Assembly: GCF_000964225.1 (NCBI RefSeq)
Contig: NZ_BAMZ01000014.1
Span: 62,001 to 126,000 of the forward strand
Source of the DNA: Acetobacter syzygii
GTDB taxonomy: Bacteria > Pseudomonadota > Alphaproteobacteria > Acetobacterales > Acetobacteraceae
DNA: 64,000 nucleotides
Reading direction: 5' to 3'
Shown here: positions 26,960 through 36,079 of the stretch, piece after piece
Layout of the letters: every line of letters begins with the position of its first letter
Numbering within the stretch: position 1 is the first letter of the stretch
Translations under genes and position numbers: made by a program
The notes under the pieces: generated by a model
Databases searched by the model: none
What the model was told of the DNA's origin: nothing
What the model saw: the letters and a program-made list of their open reading frames with translations, nothing else

Positions 26960-27826
26960 CTAAAGGGTGGATTCAATCCGCTTTTGGGCAAACGTAACTG
27001 TCGTTTTTGTCTGGCGTATTGAGCGGGGCAAATCCATATCAATTTCCGCTCTGGCAGGCACTACCCCTGCAACCAAAAGACAGACACTCCGCGCCCCGGC
27101 ACCAAGCAGCGCTTTGGTACAGGCCGCAGCCGTAGCCCCGGTTGTAAGCAGGTCATCCACCAGAACAATGTCCCGGTCACGCACAGCACTTTCACGCCCA
27201 TGGCGTACAAGAATGGCTTGCGCCAGAGCATCCTGCCGTGTCTGCCGATCAAAGGCTGCCAAAGGCAGGGTTGCCTTAATGCGGACCAACGCATCGGGCT
27301 GGCAGTTCAGACCATGCAGTTTTGCCACCCTGAACGCCAGCAGCACCGCCTGATTATAACGGCGCCTGAACAACCGCCAACGGTGCACGGGAACAGGCAC
27401 GACCACCACATCCGGCAACAGAATATCCTGCCCGATCCGCGCCATCTGCTGGGCAAGAAAAGCGGCATTATCAAGCTGATCAGCATATTTAAGCTTTAGA
27501 ATCAGCTCTCTTGCCACACTCTCATATACAAACGCCGCACGGGCCTGCCCCCATACGGGCGGGTGCCGTTCACACATTGGGCATAGACCTGAAGCGCCCA
27601 GCATTGCCTCGCTGGGTTGGGGAGTCGCACAGGCTTTGCAATACGGCATAACAACCGGTTGCAAATGGCCAAAACAGGCCGGGCAGACCAGTCCGTGCTG
27701 CGCAACCTCTGCACTGCAATGCAAGCAGACTGGCGGAAAAAGCACCCCGAGCGCCTTACGCCCCCCAACATGGAGCCACTTGATAAAGCGCTTAATTACA
27801 AACACAGGTTTGTCATGGAGGATCAC
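26960..27826 (-). CDS. comF: ComF family phosphoribosyltransferase-like protein
   Basis: Start uncertain: GTG 27826 is used, GTG 27805 is an alternative, and no good ribosome site precedes either. The protein is about 288 residues. A zinc-ribbon region has FPPVCLHCSAEVAQHGLVCPACFG, split FPPVCLHCSAEV and GLVCPACFG, and a second pair CKAC / CPMC. The C-terminal PRTase motif is DIVLVDDLLTTGATAAAC. ComF proteins assist DNA uptake and RecA loading in competent species; in most proteobacteria the role is unproven. It is divergent from the methyltransferase gene. Confidence 0.85.
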   Translation of the reverse strand: MILHDKPVFVIKRFIKWLHVGGRKALGVLFPPVCLHCSAEVAQHGLVCPACFGHLQPVVMPYCKACATPQPSEAMLGASGLCPMCERHPPVWGQARAAFVYESVARELILKLKYADQLDNAAFLAQQMARIGQDILLPDVVVVPVPVHRWRLFRRRYNQAVLLAFRVAKLHGLNCQPDALVRIKATLPLAAFDRQTRQDALAQAILVRHGRESAVRDRDIVLVDDLLTTGATAAACTKALLGAGARSVCLLVAGVVPARAEIDMDLPRSIRQTKTTVTFAQKRIESTL

Positions 27827-27862
27827 TTGGCAAACGGCTAGGATACGCGCACATCTGACCTT

Positions 27863-28741
27863 ATGGATACACCCGTTATTTTTGATCGCAAAGCAGTCAG
27901 GCTCCACCGGGATCGCTCAGCAGGTCGGCAAAACACCTTATTGCCGGTTCTGGAAGCCGCAACAGACAGACTACTTGACCGTTTAGACGATATGACGCGT
28001 AGTTTTTCCTGCGCATTGGATATAGGGGGGCGAGGCATTACCCAGCAGCGCCTTGCCGCACGGGGTATTTGCACAGTTAGCACGGATCTATCTCCCCGGC
28101 TTGTCTCCCAATCTGGCGGAATGCGGGTCTGCGCGGATGAAGAATGGCTGCCGTTTGCTCCCCATAGCTTTGATCTGGTCATTGCCAATCTGTCCCTGCA
28201 TTGGGTGAATGACCTACCCGGAGCATTAACCCAGATCCGGCATATACTCCGCCCCGATGGGTTATTTTTAGCCAGTATGCCTATTCTACCAACATTACGC
28301 CCCCTGCGTACTGCGCTGGAAGCCGCAGAATTGGCGCTGTGCGATGGAGTCTCCCCCCATATCTCGCCATTCCCCACCCAGCAAAGCTGTGCACAGCTCA
28401 TGCAACGCACCGGGTTTGCCCTGCCAGTCATTGATACTGAACGACTGGACCTGCGTTACCGCTCTCTTGCCGGTCTTTTAACCGACCTCCGGGCTGCGGG
28501 GGAAACAAATGCCCTCACCCAACGTAACCGGGGTATAGCACCCCGCCTTCTGTTCCCGGCGGCCGCGGCTGAACTGGAAACATCCGAGGCGGAAAATTTT
28601 GCCATGCCGCTCCACATGGCCATTTTATCTGGTTGGGCTCCAGCTCCTACGCAGCCGGTACCGCTCCAGCCGGGGCAATTCGAACACTCTTTGCATGATG
28701 CCCTGACCCAAGCGGATGCAACGCCCAAGCCCACAAAATAA
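27863..28741 (+). CDS. SAM-dependent methyltransferase-fold protein (NDUFAF5/BioC-like)
   Basis: The protein has 292 residues. It starts VIFDRKAVRLHRDRSA, which is typical of NDUFAF5-like proteins, and has a Rossmann domain CALDIGGRGITQQRLA (SAM loop, here degenerate), then FDLVIANLSLHWVNDLPGAL, split FDLVIANLSLHWVN and DLPGAL. In mitochondria NDUFAF5 hydroxylates an arginine of complex I during assembly. Its bacterial homologs are common in alphaproteobacteria next to comF and grxC. It is not the biotin BioC, which is present at 55.2 kb as a fusion. Confidence 0.75.
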   Translation: MDTPVIFDRKAVRLHRDRSAGRQNTLLPVLEAATDRLLDRLDDMTRSFSCALDIGGRGITQQRLAARGICTVSTDLSPRLVSQSGGMRVCADEEWLPFAPHSFDLVIANLSLHWVNDLPGALTQIRHILRPDGLFLASMPILPTLRPLRTALEAAELALCDGVSPHISPFPTQQSCAQLMQRTGFALPVIDTERLDLRYRSLAGLLTDLRAAGETNALTQRNRGIAPRLLFPAAAAELETSEAENFAMPLHMAILSGWAPAPTQPVPLQPGQFEHSLHDALTQADATPKPTK

Positions 28742-28797
28742 ACCTTTACCGCATACACACATACGATCGTACAGTTTTGACGATTACGGATGAACCC

Positions 28798-29814
28798 TCA
28801 GCCCCCAGTAACGCTCATATGCCTTTGGGGGCCGGAAATAGCGCCAGTTTGCGCATCCAGCAGAAAATTATGGCCTGTTGGTTTGCGTGCTATGGCAGAC
28901 TGTATGGCAGCTTCCAATGCTGCATCTGCTGCACCTTCCCGCATAAGGTGGCGCAGATCAACCCCATCTTCCTGACCAAGGCAGGTATAAAGCCGCCCCG
29001 TACATGACAGGCGGACACGGTTACAGGTCGCACAGAAATTGTGGCTCATGGGGGTAATAAAACCAAGCCGCTGCCCTGTTTGCGCGACCCGCACATAGCG
29101 GGCTGGACCACCGGTCTGGTACGTTAACGGCTCCAGCGTCCAGCGCCGGGATAACGTTTGCCGCACGGAATCCAGCGAGAGGTACTGCTCCACGCGGTCC
29201 TCCCCGGTATCCCCCATAGGCATGGTCTCAATCAGGCATAAGTCGGCACCGATTTCCCCACACCAAGCCAAGAGTGCGTCAAACTCATCATCATTTACGC
29301 CAGCCATGGCCACGGTATTAATCCGTACAGCCAACCCGGCCGCGCGGGCTGCACGTATGCCATCAAGTGTTGCTGCCAGCTTCCCCCTGCGGGTCAGTCG
29401 GGCAAAACGGTCCTCATCCAATGAATCCAGACTGACATTAACCCGCTTGACCCCGGCTTCCGCCAGAACAGTCGCGTACTGCGCCAGACGGCTACCATTT
29501 GTGGTTAATGTTAATTCATCCAGGTGGCCTGCCTGCTCTGGCAGACGTAGCCATGACCCAAGTTCCTTGAAAAAAAAGCCAATATCGCGCCGCACAAGTG
29601 GCTCGCCACCCGTAATACGCAACCTGCGCACCCCATGGCGCACAAACACCCGGCTCAGGCGCAAAAGTTCCTCAAAATCCAGTACATCCGTACGGGGCAA
29701 AAAGGACATCTGCTCGGACATGCAGTACACACACCGCATGTCACATCTGTCAGTCACGGAAATACGGAGGTAGGAAATCCGCCGACCGGCGGGGTCCATT
29801 AAAGAGGACAACAT
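28798..29814 (-). CDS. moaA: GTP 3',8-cyclase MoaA
   Basis: This 338-residue radical-SAM enzyme has the N-terminal cluster motif CDMRCVYC (CxxxCxxC). The C-terminal cluster has CATCNRVRLSCTGRLYTCLG, and the protein ends in the Gly-Gly tail (SVTGG) needed for activity. It converts GTP to 3',8-cyclo-GTP, the first step of molybdenum cofactor synthesis. Other Moco genes in the window are moaE and moaD (60 kb) and moeA (53 kb), all unlinked from it. A radical-SAM anchor GGEPLVR is also present. The ATG at 29814 fits the family start. Confidence 0.95.
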   Translation of the reverse strand: MLSSLMDPAGRRISYLRISVTDRCDMRCVYCMSEQMSFLPRTDVLDFEELLRLSRVFVRHGVRRLRITGGEPLVRRDIGFFFKELGSWLRLPEQAGHLDELTLTTNGSRLAQYATVLAEAGVKRVNVSLDSLDEDRFARLTRRGKLAATLDGIRAARAAGLAVRINTVAMAGVNDDEFDALLAWCGEIGADLCLIETMPMGDTGEDRVEQYLSLDSVRQTLSRRWTLEPLTYQTGGPARYVRVAQTGQRLGFITPMSHNFCATCNRVRLSCTGRLYTCLGQEDGVDLRHLMREGAADAALEAAIQSAIARKPTGHNFLLDAQTGAISGPQRHMSVTGG

Positions 29815-29894
29815 AGGTACACTTTATATCAGAAACCTCTACCGTATTAAAATGCTAAAATTGTTCTACCAGAGCAGAAACAACACGCAGCACT

Positions 29895-29926
29895 GTAAAA
29901 ACTTACGGCCCGCTTTAAGCAGGCCG
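29895..29926 (-). terminator. Rho-independent terminator after the galU / mutase operon
   Basis: On the minus strand CGGCCTGCTT (29917-29926) pairs with AAGCGGGCCG (29906-29915), with one G-T pair, then TAAGTTTTTAC follows. It lies 29 bases past the hexose-mutase stop. Confidence 0.75.
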
Positions 29927-29954
29927 CAAACAGCATACAAGCTGAAAAATCATT

Positions 29955-31364
29955 TTAATGCCCGGCATGACTGCCCGAAAAATCCGGTCTGGACAAACCA
30001 GACTGCTCCAGTTGGTGCACCAGCGCGTCTTTTAACCGATCCAGTCCGGCTTGGTCATGCCCTTCCACCCGGGCAACCAACACAGCCTGTGTGTTGGAAG
30101 CACGCAACAACCACCAACCATCCTTTGTGTTGACGCGCACACCGTCAATTTCAGACACATGGGCTCCCTCTTTGCGCAGCCGCGCCGCCACTTCCTCAAT
30201 GACTTTGAATTTACGATAATCATCGCAGTCAAAGCGCACTTCGGGGGTGGAGAGCGTTACAGGCAGCGACTCACGGAAAACCGACAGTGGCTCATCTGAA
30301 CGTGCGACAACATCGAGCACACGCACACCGGCATACAGGCCATCGTCAAAGCCAAACCATTTATCGGCAAAGAAAATATGTCCCGACATTTCTCCTGCCA
30401 GAGGAGAACCGGTTTCCGCCATTTTGGATTTGATCAGTGAATGACCGGTTCGCCACATAAGTGGTTTACCGCCCGCTCGTGCGACCTCATCAAACAGAAC
30501 CTGACTGGCTTTTACATCAGCAATAACAGTTGCCCCTGCGTGGCTTTTGAGCACATCCCGCGCCAACAGCACAAGAATCTGGTCACCCCACAGAATTTCA
30601 CCCTTATTATCCACCAGACCAATGCGGTCGGCATCACCATCAAAGGCAATACCCATATCCGCACCGTTATCCTTGACCGCAGCAATAAGCTGCTCAAGGT
30701 TTTTGGCAACTGTGGGGTCAGGATGATGGGCCGGGAATGTGCCATCGATGGCGGCATTGAGCACAATGTGCTCACCCGGCAGGGCTGCCACCATTTTTTC
30801 CAGCACTTCACCTGCGGAGCTATTGCCATTGTCCCAGACAACCTTGAGCTTACGCCCAGCGCCCCCATAATCCTGCACAAGGCGTTTTACATAAGCCTCG
30901 CGCAGGTCAACCGTCCGGAGCGTCCCGGCTGCGGCAGGAACCACATCTCCCTTTGCTGAACGCTCCCCCAGTTCACGGATCTGGGCACCAAAGAACGGTC
31001 TGCCAGCCAGCATCATTTTAAAACCATTATGGCTGGGGGGGTTATGGCTCCCCGTTACCATAATGGCACCATCTGCATCCAGCATGGCAGAAGCGTAGTA
31101 GAGCATGGGGGTCGGTCCACGCCCTACACGCGTTACCTCCAGCCCACACTCCAGAGCACCTTTTACAAGGGCTTCTTCCAGCATGGGGGAGGACAAGCGG
31201 CCATCATACCCGACAACCAGAGTTTTGCCGCCACCACGTCGCACAAAACTGCCAAAAGTCCGGCCAATGGCAAACGCGTCTTCTGCTGTTAATGTTTTGT
31301 CCACAATCCCGCGAATGTCGTATTCACGCAGGCTTGTGCCATCAAACTGATGCACAAAAGACAT
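29955..31364 (-). CDS. Phosphomannomutase/phosphoglucomutase
   Basis: This 469-residue alpha-D-phosphohexomutase has the phosphoserine site TGSHNPPSHNG (about 105-115), the metal loop AFDGDADR (about 235), a sugar-binding GEMSGHIFFADKWFG segment, and a C-terminal RASNTQAVLVARVE phosphate loop. It interconverts hexose 1- and 6-phosphates with either glucose or mannose, as in Pseudomonas AlgC and Sphingomonas PgmG. The start codon shares a base with the galU stop (TAATG), so galU and the mutase are a tightly coupled pair that makes UDP-glucose for exopolysaccharide or LPS. Confidence 0.93.
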   Translation of the reverse strand: MSFVHQFDGTSLREYDIRGIVDKTLTAEDAFAIGRTFGSFVRRGGGKTLVVGYDGRLSSPMLEEALVKGALECGLEVTRVGRGPTPMLYYASAMLDADGAIMVTGSHNPPSHNGFKMMLAGRPFFGAQIRELGERSAKGDVVPAAAGTLRTVDLREAYVKRLVQDYGGAGRKLKVVWDNGNSSAGEVLEKMVAALPGEHIVLNAAIDGTFPAHHPDPTVAKNLEQLIAAVKDNGADMGIAFDGDADRIGLVDNKGEILWGDQILVLLARDVLKSHAGATVIADVKASQVLFDEVARAGGKPLMWRTGHSLIKSKMAETGSPLAGEMSGHIFFADKWFGFDDGLYAGVRVLDVVARSDEPLSVFRESLPVTLSTPEVRFDCDDYRKFKVIEEVAARLRKEGAHVSEIDGVRVNTKDGWWLLRASNTQAVLVARVEGHDQAGLDRLKDALVHQLEQSGLSRPDFSGSHAGH

Positions 31365-32248
31365 TAATTCTGGTTTTCGTACTTCTTAAGGAAGTCACGC
31401 ACACCATCAGCCAGTTCTGGCCGTGCCAGCGCAAAGGCAATCTGAGCCTCGAGGAAGCCAAGCTTGTTGCCGCAGTCGTAACGCACACCCTCATACCGCA
31501 GGCCATGGAATGGCACGTGGCCAATGGTTTTGGCCATGGCATCGGTAAGCTGCACTTCACCGCCCGCGCCTTTTTCCAGCTTGGCAAGATGCGGCATAAC
31601 ATCGGGGGTCAGAATATATCGCCCGATAATGGACAGGTTGGAAGGGGCGTCTTCAGGCTTAGGTTTTTCAACCAGCCCCTTAACTTCCACAAGCCGCCCA
31701 TCATCCTGGCCGGTTGCCAGAATACCATACCGGTTGGTGTGCTCACGCGGGACTTCGGATACGGCAACCACGTTGCCCCCGGTTTCGTAGTACGCATCAG
31801 CCAGTTGCTTCAGACAGCCTTTTTTTGACATCACCATGTCATCTGGCAGCAAAATCGCAAACGGGTCGTCCCCGATAAAGGCCCGCGCGCACCAGATGGC
31901 ATGGCCCAGACCCAGAGGTTCCTGCTGGCGCACGGCCATAAGGGAACCAGCCTGAATAGTGCTTGGTTCCAGCGCTTCAAGGCAATCAACCTTGTTACGT
32001 TCCTTAAGTGTGCTTTCCAGTTCGTAAGCAATATCAAAATAATCGATCAGGGAATCTTTGCCACGGCCGGTAATCAGACAGAATTCTTCAATACCGGCAG
32101 CACGTGCTTCATCAATTGCATATTGAATAAGGGGTTTGTCCACGACCGGCAGCATTTCTTTGGGCATGGCCTTGGTCGCAGGCAAAAAGCGCGTTCCCAG
32201 CCCCGCAACTGGCAGGACTGCTTTACGTAAAGGCTTGGGATTAGACAC
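31364..32248 (-). CDS. galU: UTP--glucose-1-phosphate uridylyltransferase
   Basis: The protein has 294 residues. It starts KAVLPVAGLGTRFLPATKAMPKEML (split KAVLPVAGLGTRFLP and ATKAMPKEML), the nucleotide-binding GxGTRxLP motif. It also has VDKPLIQYAIDEA and a C-terminal KTIGHVPFHGLRYEGVRYDCGNKLG, split as VPFHGLRYEGVRYDCGN. It makes UDP-glucose from Glc-1-P and UTP. The operon partner is the hexose mutase. In acetic acid bacteria UDP-glucose feeds cellulose or acetan synthesis, but no polysaccharide genes are in the window. Confidence 0.96.
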   Translation of the reverse strand: MSNPKPLRKAVLPVAGLGTRFLPATKAMPKEMLPVVDKPLIQYAIDEARAAGIEEFCLITGRGKDSLIDYFDIAYELESTLKERNKVDCLEALEPSTIQAGSLMAVRQQEPLGLGHAIWCARAFIGDDPFAILLPDDMVMSKKGCLKQLADAYYETGGNVVAVSEVPREHTNRYGILATGQDDGRLVEVKGLVEKPKPEDAPSNLSIIGRYILTPDVMPHLAKLEKGAGGEVQLTDAMAKTIGHVPFHGLRYEGVRYDCGNKLGFLEAQIAFALARPELADGVRDFLKKYENQN

Positions 32249-32575
32249 GAATATAACACCTTCAAATCAAGTTAAACCAAAGACCATCCGCACAGGCTTG
32301 CTTAAAATCAGGGAGGGCACCACCCCAATCCTGCCAATGCCGGAAAAAGATAAAACTGCTATGACTTTTAATCTAGCATTATGCCCTTATCCGTAACCGA
32401 CAGACATGGCGTTTTTTACATAACTGTAACCATGCCTTCTGTGCGCAACAAACAGCACAAAAGAACGGCGTGAATGTGACAAGCGCACAGTATATTGCAA
32501 AAAACGTACAAAAAAAACGACTCAAGGCCTCAGCCTTTTGCCGTTCCGTAACATATATTTTGTCAGGAAAGAAAA
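32249..32575. other. Non-coding gap between galU and tRNA-Leu
   Basis: 327 bases, AT-rich in its right half. It presumably contains the galU promoter (reading left) and the end of the tRNA-Leu transcript (terminator candidate at 32510-32543). The only long reading frame in it runs through the tRNA itself and has no family resemblance. Nothing else was recognised. Confidence 0.6.
32510..32543 (-). terminator. Probable terminator of tRNA-Leu
   Basis: Reading on the minus strand, AAGGC TGAG GCCTT forms a short stem, followed by GAGTCG and a run of eight T (plus-strand A run at 32510-32517). It lies about 35 bases beyond the tRNA 3' end. Confidence 0.5.
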
Positions 32576-32661
32576 TGGTGCGGTCGAGAAGACTCGAACT
32601 TCCACGAGGTTTCCCCCACAAGCACCTCAAGCTTGCGCGTCTACCATTCCGCCACGACCGC
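32576..32661 (-). tRNA. tRNA-Leu (GAG)
   Basis: This 86-base class II tRNA has a 7-bp acceptor stem (GCGGTCG with CGACCGC), discriminator A and encoded CCA. The anticodon stem-loop CAAGC-TTGAGGT-GCTTG gives anticodon GAG. A long variable arm (TGGGGGAAACCTCG-type) and T-arm GTTCGAGTC are present. It reads CUC and CUU leucine codons. Confidence 0.95.
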
Positions 32662-32735
32662 ACGTGACAAACGATACCAAAAAGAGTGATACCGTGTGAT
32701 AGGAAGCCCTATAACCGAACCATAAGCAGGCGGCA

Positions 32736-33446
32736 ATGACCAAAGAACAAATTTTATGGGAAATTAGCAAAAAACTGGTTCCCTACCCTCTGGCCTTGAG
32801 CCGAATGGAGCAGATTGCAAAGGATATAAGGGCTGGAACGGCTGCGGAGCGCGTCTGGCTGCTTGAACACCCGCCCCTTTACACCTCTGGTACATCCGCC
32901 CGGGTAGAAGACCTGTTCAACCCCGCAGGTTACCCCACCTACCACGCAGGCCGGGGCGGGCAATGGACCTACCACGGACCGGGGCAACGCACGGCCTATG
33001 TTATGCTTGACCTGCAACGCCCGCACGGCAACACCCCCGCACGCGACCTGCGCGCTTACGTGCAAGCTCTGGAAGCATGGATTATTAGCGCACTGGCCAA
33101 ATTTGGTTTGCGTGGAGAAGTGCGCGAAGGTCGGGTTGGTGTATGGGTGAACAACCCGCACACAAACGCAGAGGAAAAAATTGCGGCTATTGGGGTCCGT
33201 GTTTCCCGCTGGGTGAGCTGGCATGGCGTGGCCATCAACCTTGCACCTGCCATGCCAGACTTTGACGGCATTGTGCCTTGTGGCATTCGCGAATATGGCG
33301 TTGCCAGTTTTGAAAAACTGGGCCTCAGCACCACCATGGCGGAATTCGATCTGGCATTGATGGACGCATGGCAGACTGTATTTGGCAGCACACCATCGCC
33401 CATTAACCCCGTAGAACTTACGCTCAATCCAGCCGAATTTGCGTAA
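32736..33446 (+). CDS. lipB: Octanoyl-[ACP]:protein N-octanoyltransferase LipB
   Basis: The protein has 236 residues. It has [22 protein letters not shown] (split [13 protein letters not shown] and RTAYVMLDL), the LipB substrate loop, VGVWVN, and [16 protein letters not shown] with the catalytic Lys position in the family. The Cys nucleophile lies in [14 protein letters not shown] (Cys of PCGI). It transfers octanoate from ACP to E2 and H-protein lipoyl domains; LipA then inserts sulfur. The gene ends in a 23-base overlap with the converging lipoprotein gene. Confidence 0.94.
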   Translation: MTKEQILWEISKKLVPYPLALSRMEQIAKDIRAGTAAERVWLLEHPPLYTSGTSARVEDLFNPAGYPTYHAGRGGQWTYHGPGQRTAYVMLDLQRPHGNTPARDLRAYVQALEAWIISALAKFGLRGEVREGRVGVWVNNPHTNAEEKIAAIGVRVSRWVSWHGVAINLAPAMPDFDGIVPCGIREYGVASFEKLGLSTTMAEFDLALMDAWQTVFGSTPSPINPVELTLNPAEFA

Positions 33447-33981
33447 GCTGCCGCCGTTCATCCACAATCCGGACCTCGTACAGGGTCAAGGACCCTGCCG
33501 TGTCCTTGAAGCGGAGCGTAACCAGACCTTGGGACGGATTATCCGTTCTAGCCAAGGATAACTGCACAAATCCCGCAGGCTGCTGCACGTCCGTGACCAT
33601 AACAGGTCCGGACAGGCGCACCGGGTTACCCAGCAGCAGCCCCAGCGCATTGTGGGCCAGCCCCATATGCGTTTCTGACCCATTCTGGGCATCGGTAAAC
33701 ACTGCTGAGCGTTCCGATGCCTTCAACTCCATTTCATGCGGGAGCGTGTAACGCATATCCAGATAACCGGGCCGGTAGGTAATAAGCCCCCCTCCGGTGC
33801 TGCCATTGGGCCAGACCTGCGTAAACGGTACAGCCTGTAGGTTCACTGTACGAAAATATGCCTCTACACGGCTTATAGCCGTAGTGTGCCCTGCCCCACC
33901 GGTCTGCTGCGTGGCACATGCCGCCAAAAACAGGGGGGCCAGCAAACACAAGCCACGACGCCCTAACAAACGTGGGGTCAT
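33424..33981 (-). CDS. Outer-membrane lipoprotein, LolA-like carrier fold
   Basis: The protein has 185 residues. A signal peptide ends in the lipobox LAAC (about 18-21). The mature part is beta-rich: [35 protein letters not shown], and GPVMVTDVQ...[19 protein letters not shown]. This resembles the LolA/outer-membrane carrier (half-barrel) fold, with the GxxxYxxPxxxR-like strand. It may be a LolA-related lipoprotein, but the usual LolA is a soluble periplasmic protein. The start overlaps the bolA stop by four bases, and the 3' end overlaps lipB. Confidence 0.7.
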   Translation of the reverse strand: MTPRLLGRRGLCLLAPLFLAACATQQTGGAGHTTAISRVEAYFRTVNLQAVPFTQVWPNGSTGGGLITYRPGYLDMRYTLPHEMELKASERSAVFTDAQNGSETHMGLAHNALGLLLGNPVRLSGPVMVTDVQQPAGFVQLSLARTDNPSQGLVTLRFKDTAGSLTLYEVRIVDERRQLTQIRLD

Positions 33982-34316
33982 GCTGCGGCCTCTTCTTCTG
34001 CTGGGGTACGCAAGGTCAAAGCCAAGGCATGTAGGCCATCTGCCAGTTCTGGCTCCAGCAGCTCATGCACCTTGCGCGAGCGCGCTACGCGACTCATCCC
34101 CTCGAAAACGGGAGAGACAATATATAGGCGGAAGTGGGTTTCCGTTGCACCCGCATGGGGGCCACGTGTCTGCTCCACATGGTGGGCATGGCGGTGGCTC
34201 TCGTCCAGCAGGTCCAGTCTGGTGGGAAAAAGCGCAGTTTGCAGCACTTTGCGCACACGCTGGGCCCGTGTAAGATTCGGTTCCAAACCAGATACGGATT
34301 CTGAAAGACTGGTCAT
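33978..34316 (-). CDS. bolA: BolA family protein
   Basis: The protein has 112 residues from ATG 34316 (MTSLSESVSG). The BolA core reads RVRKVLQTALFPTRLDLLDESHRHAHH, split RVRKVLQTALFP and TRLDLLDESHRHAHH, and TETHFRLYIVSPVFEGMSRVARSRKVHELL, split THFRLYIVSPVFEG and MSRVARSRKVHELL. The conserved His and the FxGxxxxxRxRxV segment can bind [2Fe-2S] with a monothiol glutaredoxin. BolA proteins work in iron-sulfur trafficking and morphology. The J-domain gene is divergent, with 51 bases between the starts; this bolA / J-domain / cobS / cobT group is conserved across alphaproteobacteria. Confidence 0.93.
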   Translation of the reverse strand: MTSLSESVSGLEPNLTRAQRVRKVLQTALFPTRLDLLDESHRHAHHVEQTRGPHAGATETHFRLYIVSPVFEGMSRVARSRKVHELLEPELADGLHALALTLRTPAEEEAAA

Positions 34317-34367
34317 ATGACAACTCACCCCTTGCGACCAAAGCATTTGCAACGCAAATAACAATGA

Positions 34368-34979
34368 ATGATGAAGCGAAGGAACACCCGTCCCCGCGCG
34401 TTTGATCCCGACCCGAACGCGCCGCAGCGCTGCTGCGACATGCCCGACTGCACAAGTCCGGCAGGATACCGTGCGCCACGTTCCCGCGATAGCCTGAACC
34501 AGTATTATTGGTTCTGCCTTGAGCATGTACGGGAATATAATGCGCGGTGGGACTACTATAAAGGCATGTCCCCCGGCCAGATCGAAGCGCATTTACGCTC
34601 CGACATAAGCTGGGACCGCCCGACATGGACATTTGGCCAGGGCCCCGGCGGTGGCAGGCGTACCATGCCCAACGAGGAAGATATTCTGGACCCGCTGGAT
34701 ATACTGGGGCAGAACCGCCGCGCACGCGCTGAACGTGCACGCGCACAGGCCGAACCGCGGGTACCAGTTCCATTGCGTGAACCACTGGCCATTCTGGGGC
34801 TGGACTGGCCCGTAACACTGGCAGATGCCAAAACCCATTACCGCGCTCTTGCCCGCAAACATCACCCCGACACCAATCATGGTGATCTGGCTGCGGAGGA
34901 ACGCCTGAAAAAAATCAACGTAGCTTTTACCATTGTGAAGGCGCACCTGCAGGCTGAAGAACTCGAAAAAGCAGACTGA
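34368..34979 (+). CDS. J-domain protein with N-terminal Cys-rich region
   Basis: The protein has 203 residues. An N-terminal part has CCDMPDC (22-28) and YYWFCLEHVREYN (46-58), a possible zinc-binding set. A C-terminal J domain (about 139-200) has PLAILGL...HYRALARKHHPDTN with HPD at 166-168, the DnaK-stimulating motif. The J domain at the C-terminal end, without a Gly/Phe or substrate domain, makes it a class III co-chaperone. It is followed by cobS after 66 bases. Start 34368 and the next ATG at 34371 are both possible. Confidence 0.9.
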   Translation: MMKRRNTRPRAFDPDPNAPQRCCDMPDCTSPAGYRAPRSRDSLNQYYWFCLEHVREYNARWDYYKGMSPGQIEAHLRSDISWDRPTWTFGQGPGGGRRTMPNEEDILDPLDILGQNRRARAERARAQAEPRVPVPLREPLAILGLDWPVTLADAKTHYRALARKHHPDTNHGDLAAEERLKKINVAFTIVKAHLQAEELEKAD

Positions 34980-35045
34980 TCATGTATCCTGCGTTTTTCT
35001 ACCCGCCGGTTTTGTTTTGAACCACTTACGAGCAGACGGATAATC

Positions 35046-36053
35046 ATGACGGACTCCAGCCCACAGACAGCAGCCCTTGATCTCCCGCCCATTTCGGCGG
35101 TTTCCGTACCGGATGTGGAAGTTAGCGTCCGCGATGTGTTCGGTATCGATTCTGACCTGAAGGTGCCAGCCTTCTCCCTTCGGACTGATCATGTGCCGCC
35201 GGTTGATCCGGCCTATCTGTTCGACCACGACACGACATTGGCCATTCTGGCTGGCTTTGCCTTTAACCGCCGCGTTATGGTGCAAGGCTTCCATGGCACG
35301 GGCAAATCCTCCCACGTGGAGCAGGTCGCCGCCCGGCTGAACTGGCCTTGCATCCGCATCAATCTGGACAGCCATGTCTCCCGCATTGATCTGGTCGGGA
35401 AAGACGCAATCGTGGTCAAGGATGGCCAGCAGGTTACCGAATTTCAGGAAGGACTGCTGCCGTGGTGCCTCCAGCGCCCCTGCGCACTGGTGTTTGATGA
35501 ATATGATGCAGGCCGCCCGGACGTTATGTTCGTCATCCAGCGGATTTTGGAAGTGGAAGGCAAGCTAACCCTGCTGGACCAGAACCGCGTGATCACGCCT
35601 AACCCCTGGTTCCGCCTGTTTTCCACCGCCAATACCGTAGGTCTGGGAGATACAACGGGGCTGTATCATGGTACCCAGCAGATCAATCAGGGGCAGATGG
35701 ACCGCTGGAACATTGTTACATCGCTTAACTACCTGCCTCACAAGCAGGAAGTCGGCATTGTGTGTTCCCGGTTGGGCATTGCGGAAGATGACAAGGCAGA
35801 GCGGGAAAAAATCAACAATATGGTTGCCCTTGCCGGGCTGACACGCAACGGGTTTATGGCGGGCGATCTGTCCACGGTCATGTCACCACGGTCGGTTATT
35901 GCATGGGCGGAAAATGACCGTATCTTCAAGGATCTGGCCTTCGCATTCCGCGTAACATTCCTCAATAAATGCGACGAGGCCGAACGCGGGATGGTAGCGG
36001 AATATTACCAGCGTTGCTTTAACAGCAGCCCCCTTCCCAAACGCTCCACCTAA
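35046..36053 (+). CDS. cobS: Cobaltochelatase subunit CobS (AAA+ ATPase)
   Basis: This 335-residue MoxR-type AAA+ ATPase has Walker [10 protein letters not shown] (81-89), Walker [10 protein letters not shown] (about 150-158) and a [10 protein letters not shown] sensor region. In the aerobic cobalamin route CobN binds the corrin ring and CobS and CobT power Co2+ insertion. cobT follows after 26 bases; no cobN is in the window. In alphaproteobacteria cobST often lies apart from the other cob genes, next to bolA and a J-domain gene, as seen here. Confidence 0.93.
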   Translation: MTDSSPQTAALDLPPISAVSVPDVEVSVRDVFGIDSDLKVPAFSLRTDHVPPVDPAYLFDHDTTLAILAGFAFNRRVMVQGFHGTGKSSHVEQVAARLNWPCIRINLDSHVSRIDLVGKDAIVVKDGQQVTEFQEGLLPWCLQRPCALVFDEYDAGRPDVMFVIQRILEVEGKLTLLDQNRVITPNPWFRLFSTANTVGLGDTTGLYHGTQQINQGQMDRWNIVTSLNYLPHKQEVGIVCSRLGIAEDDKAEREKINNMVALAGLTRNGFMAGDLSTVMSPRSVIAWAENDRIFKDLAFAFRVTFLNKCDEAERGMVAEYYQRCFNSSPLPKRST

Positions 36054-36079
36054 AACCAGTACAGACAATCGGGGGCGTT

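Noticed and set aside
30601-30630. TTATCCACC near 30.6 kb and 48.2 kb as DnaA boxes
   Set aside because: Each has one mismatch, lies inside coding sequence and stands alone, as expected by chance in a 64-kb window.
32379-32663. A 94-codon minus-strand frame across tRNA-Leu and its flank
   Set aside because: It reads through the whole tRNA and AT-rich non-coding DNA, has Cys/Arg-rich non-natural composition and no ribosome site.
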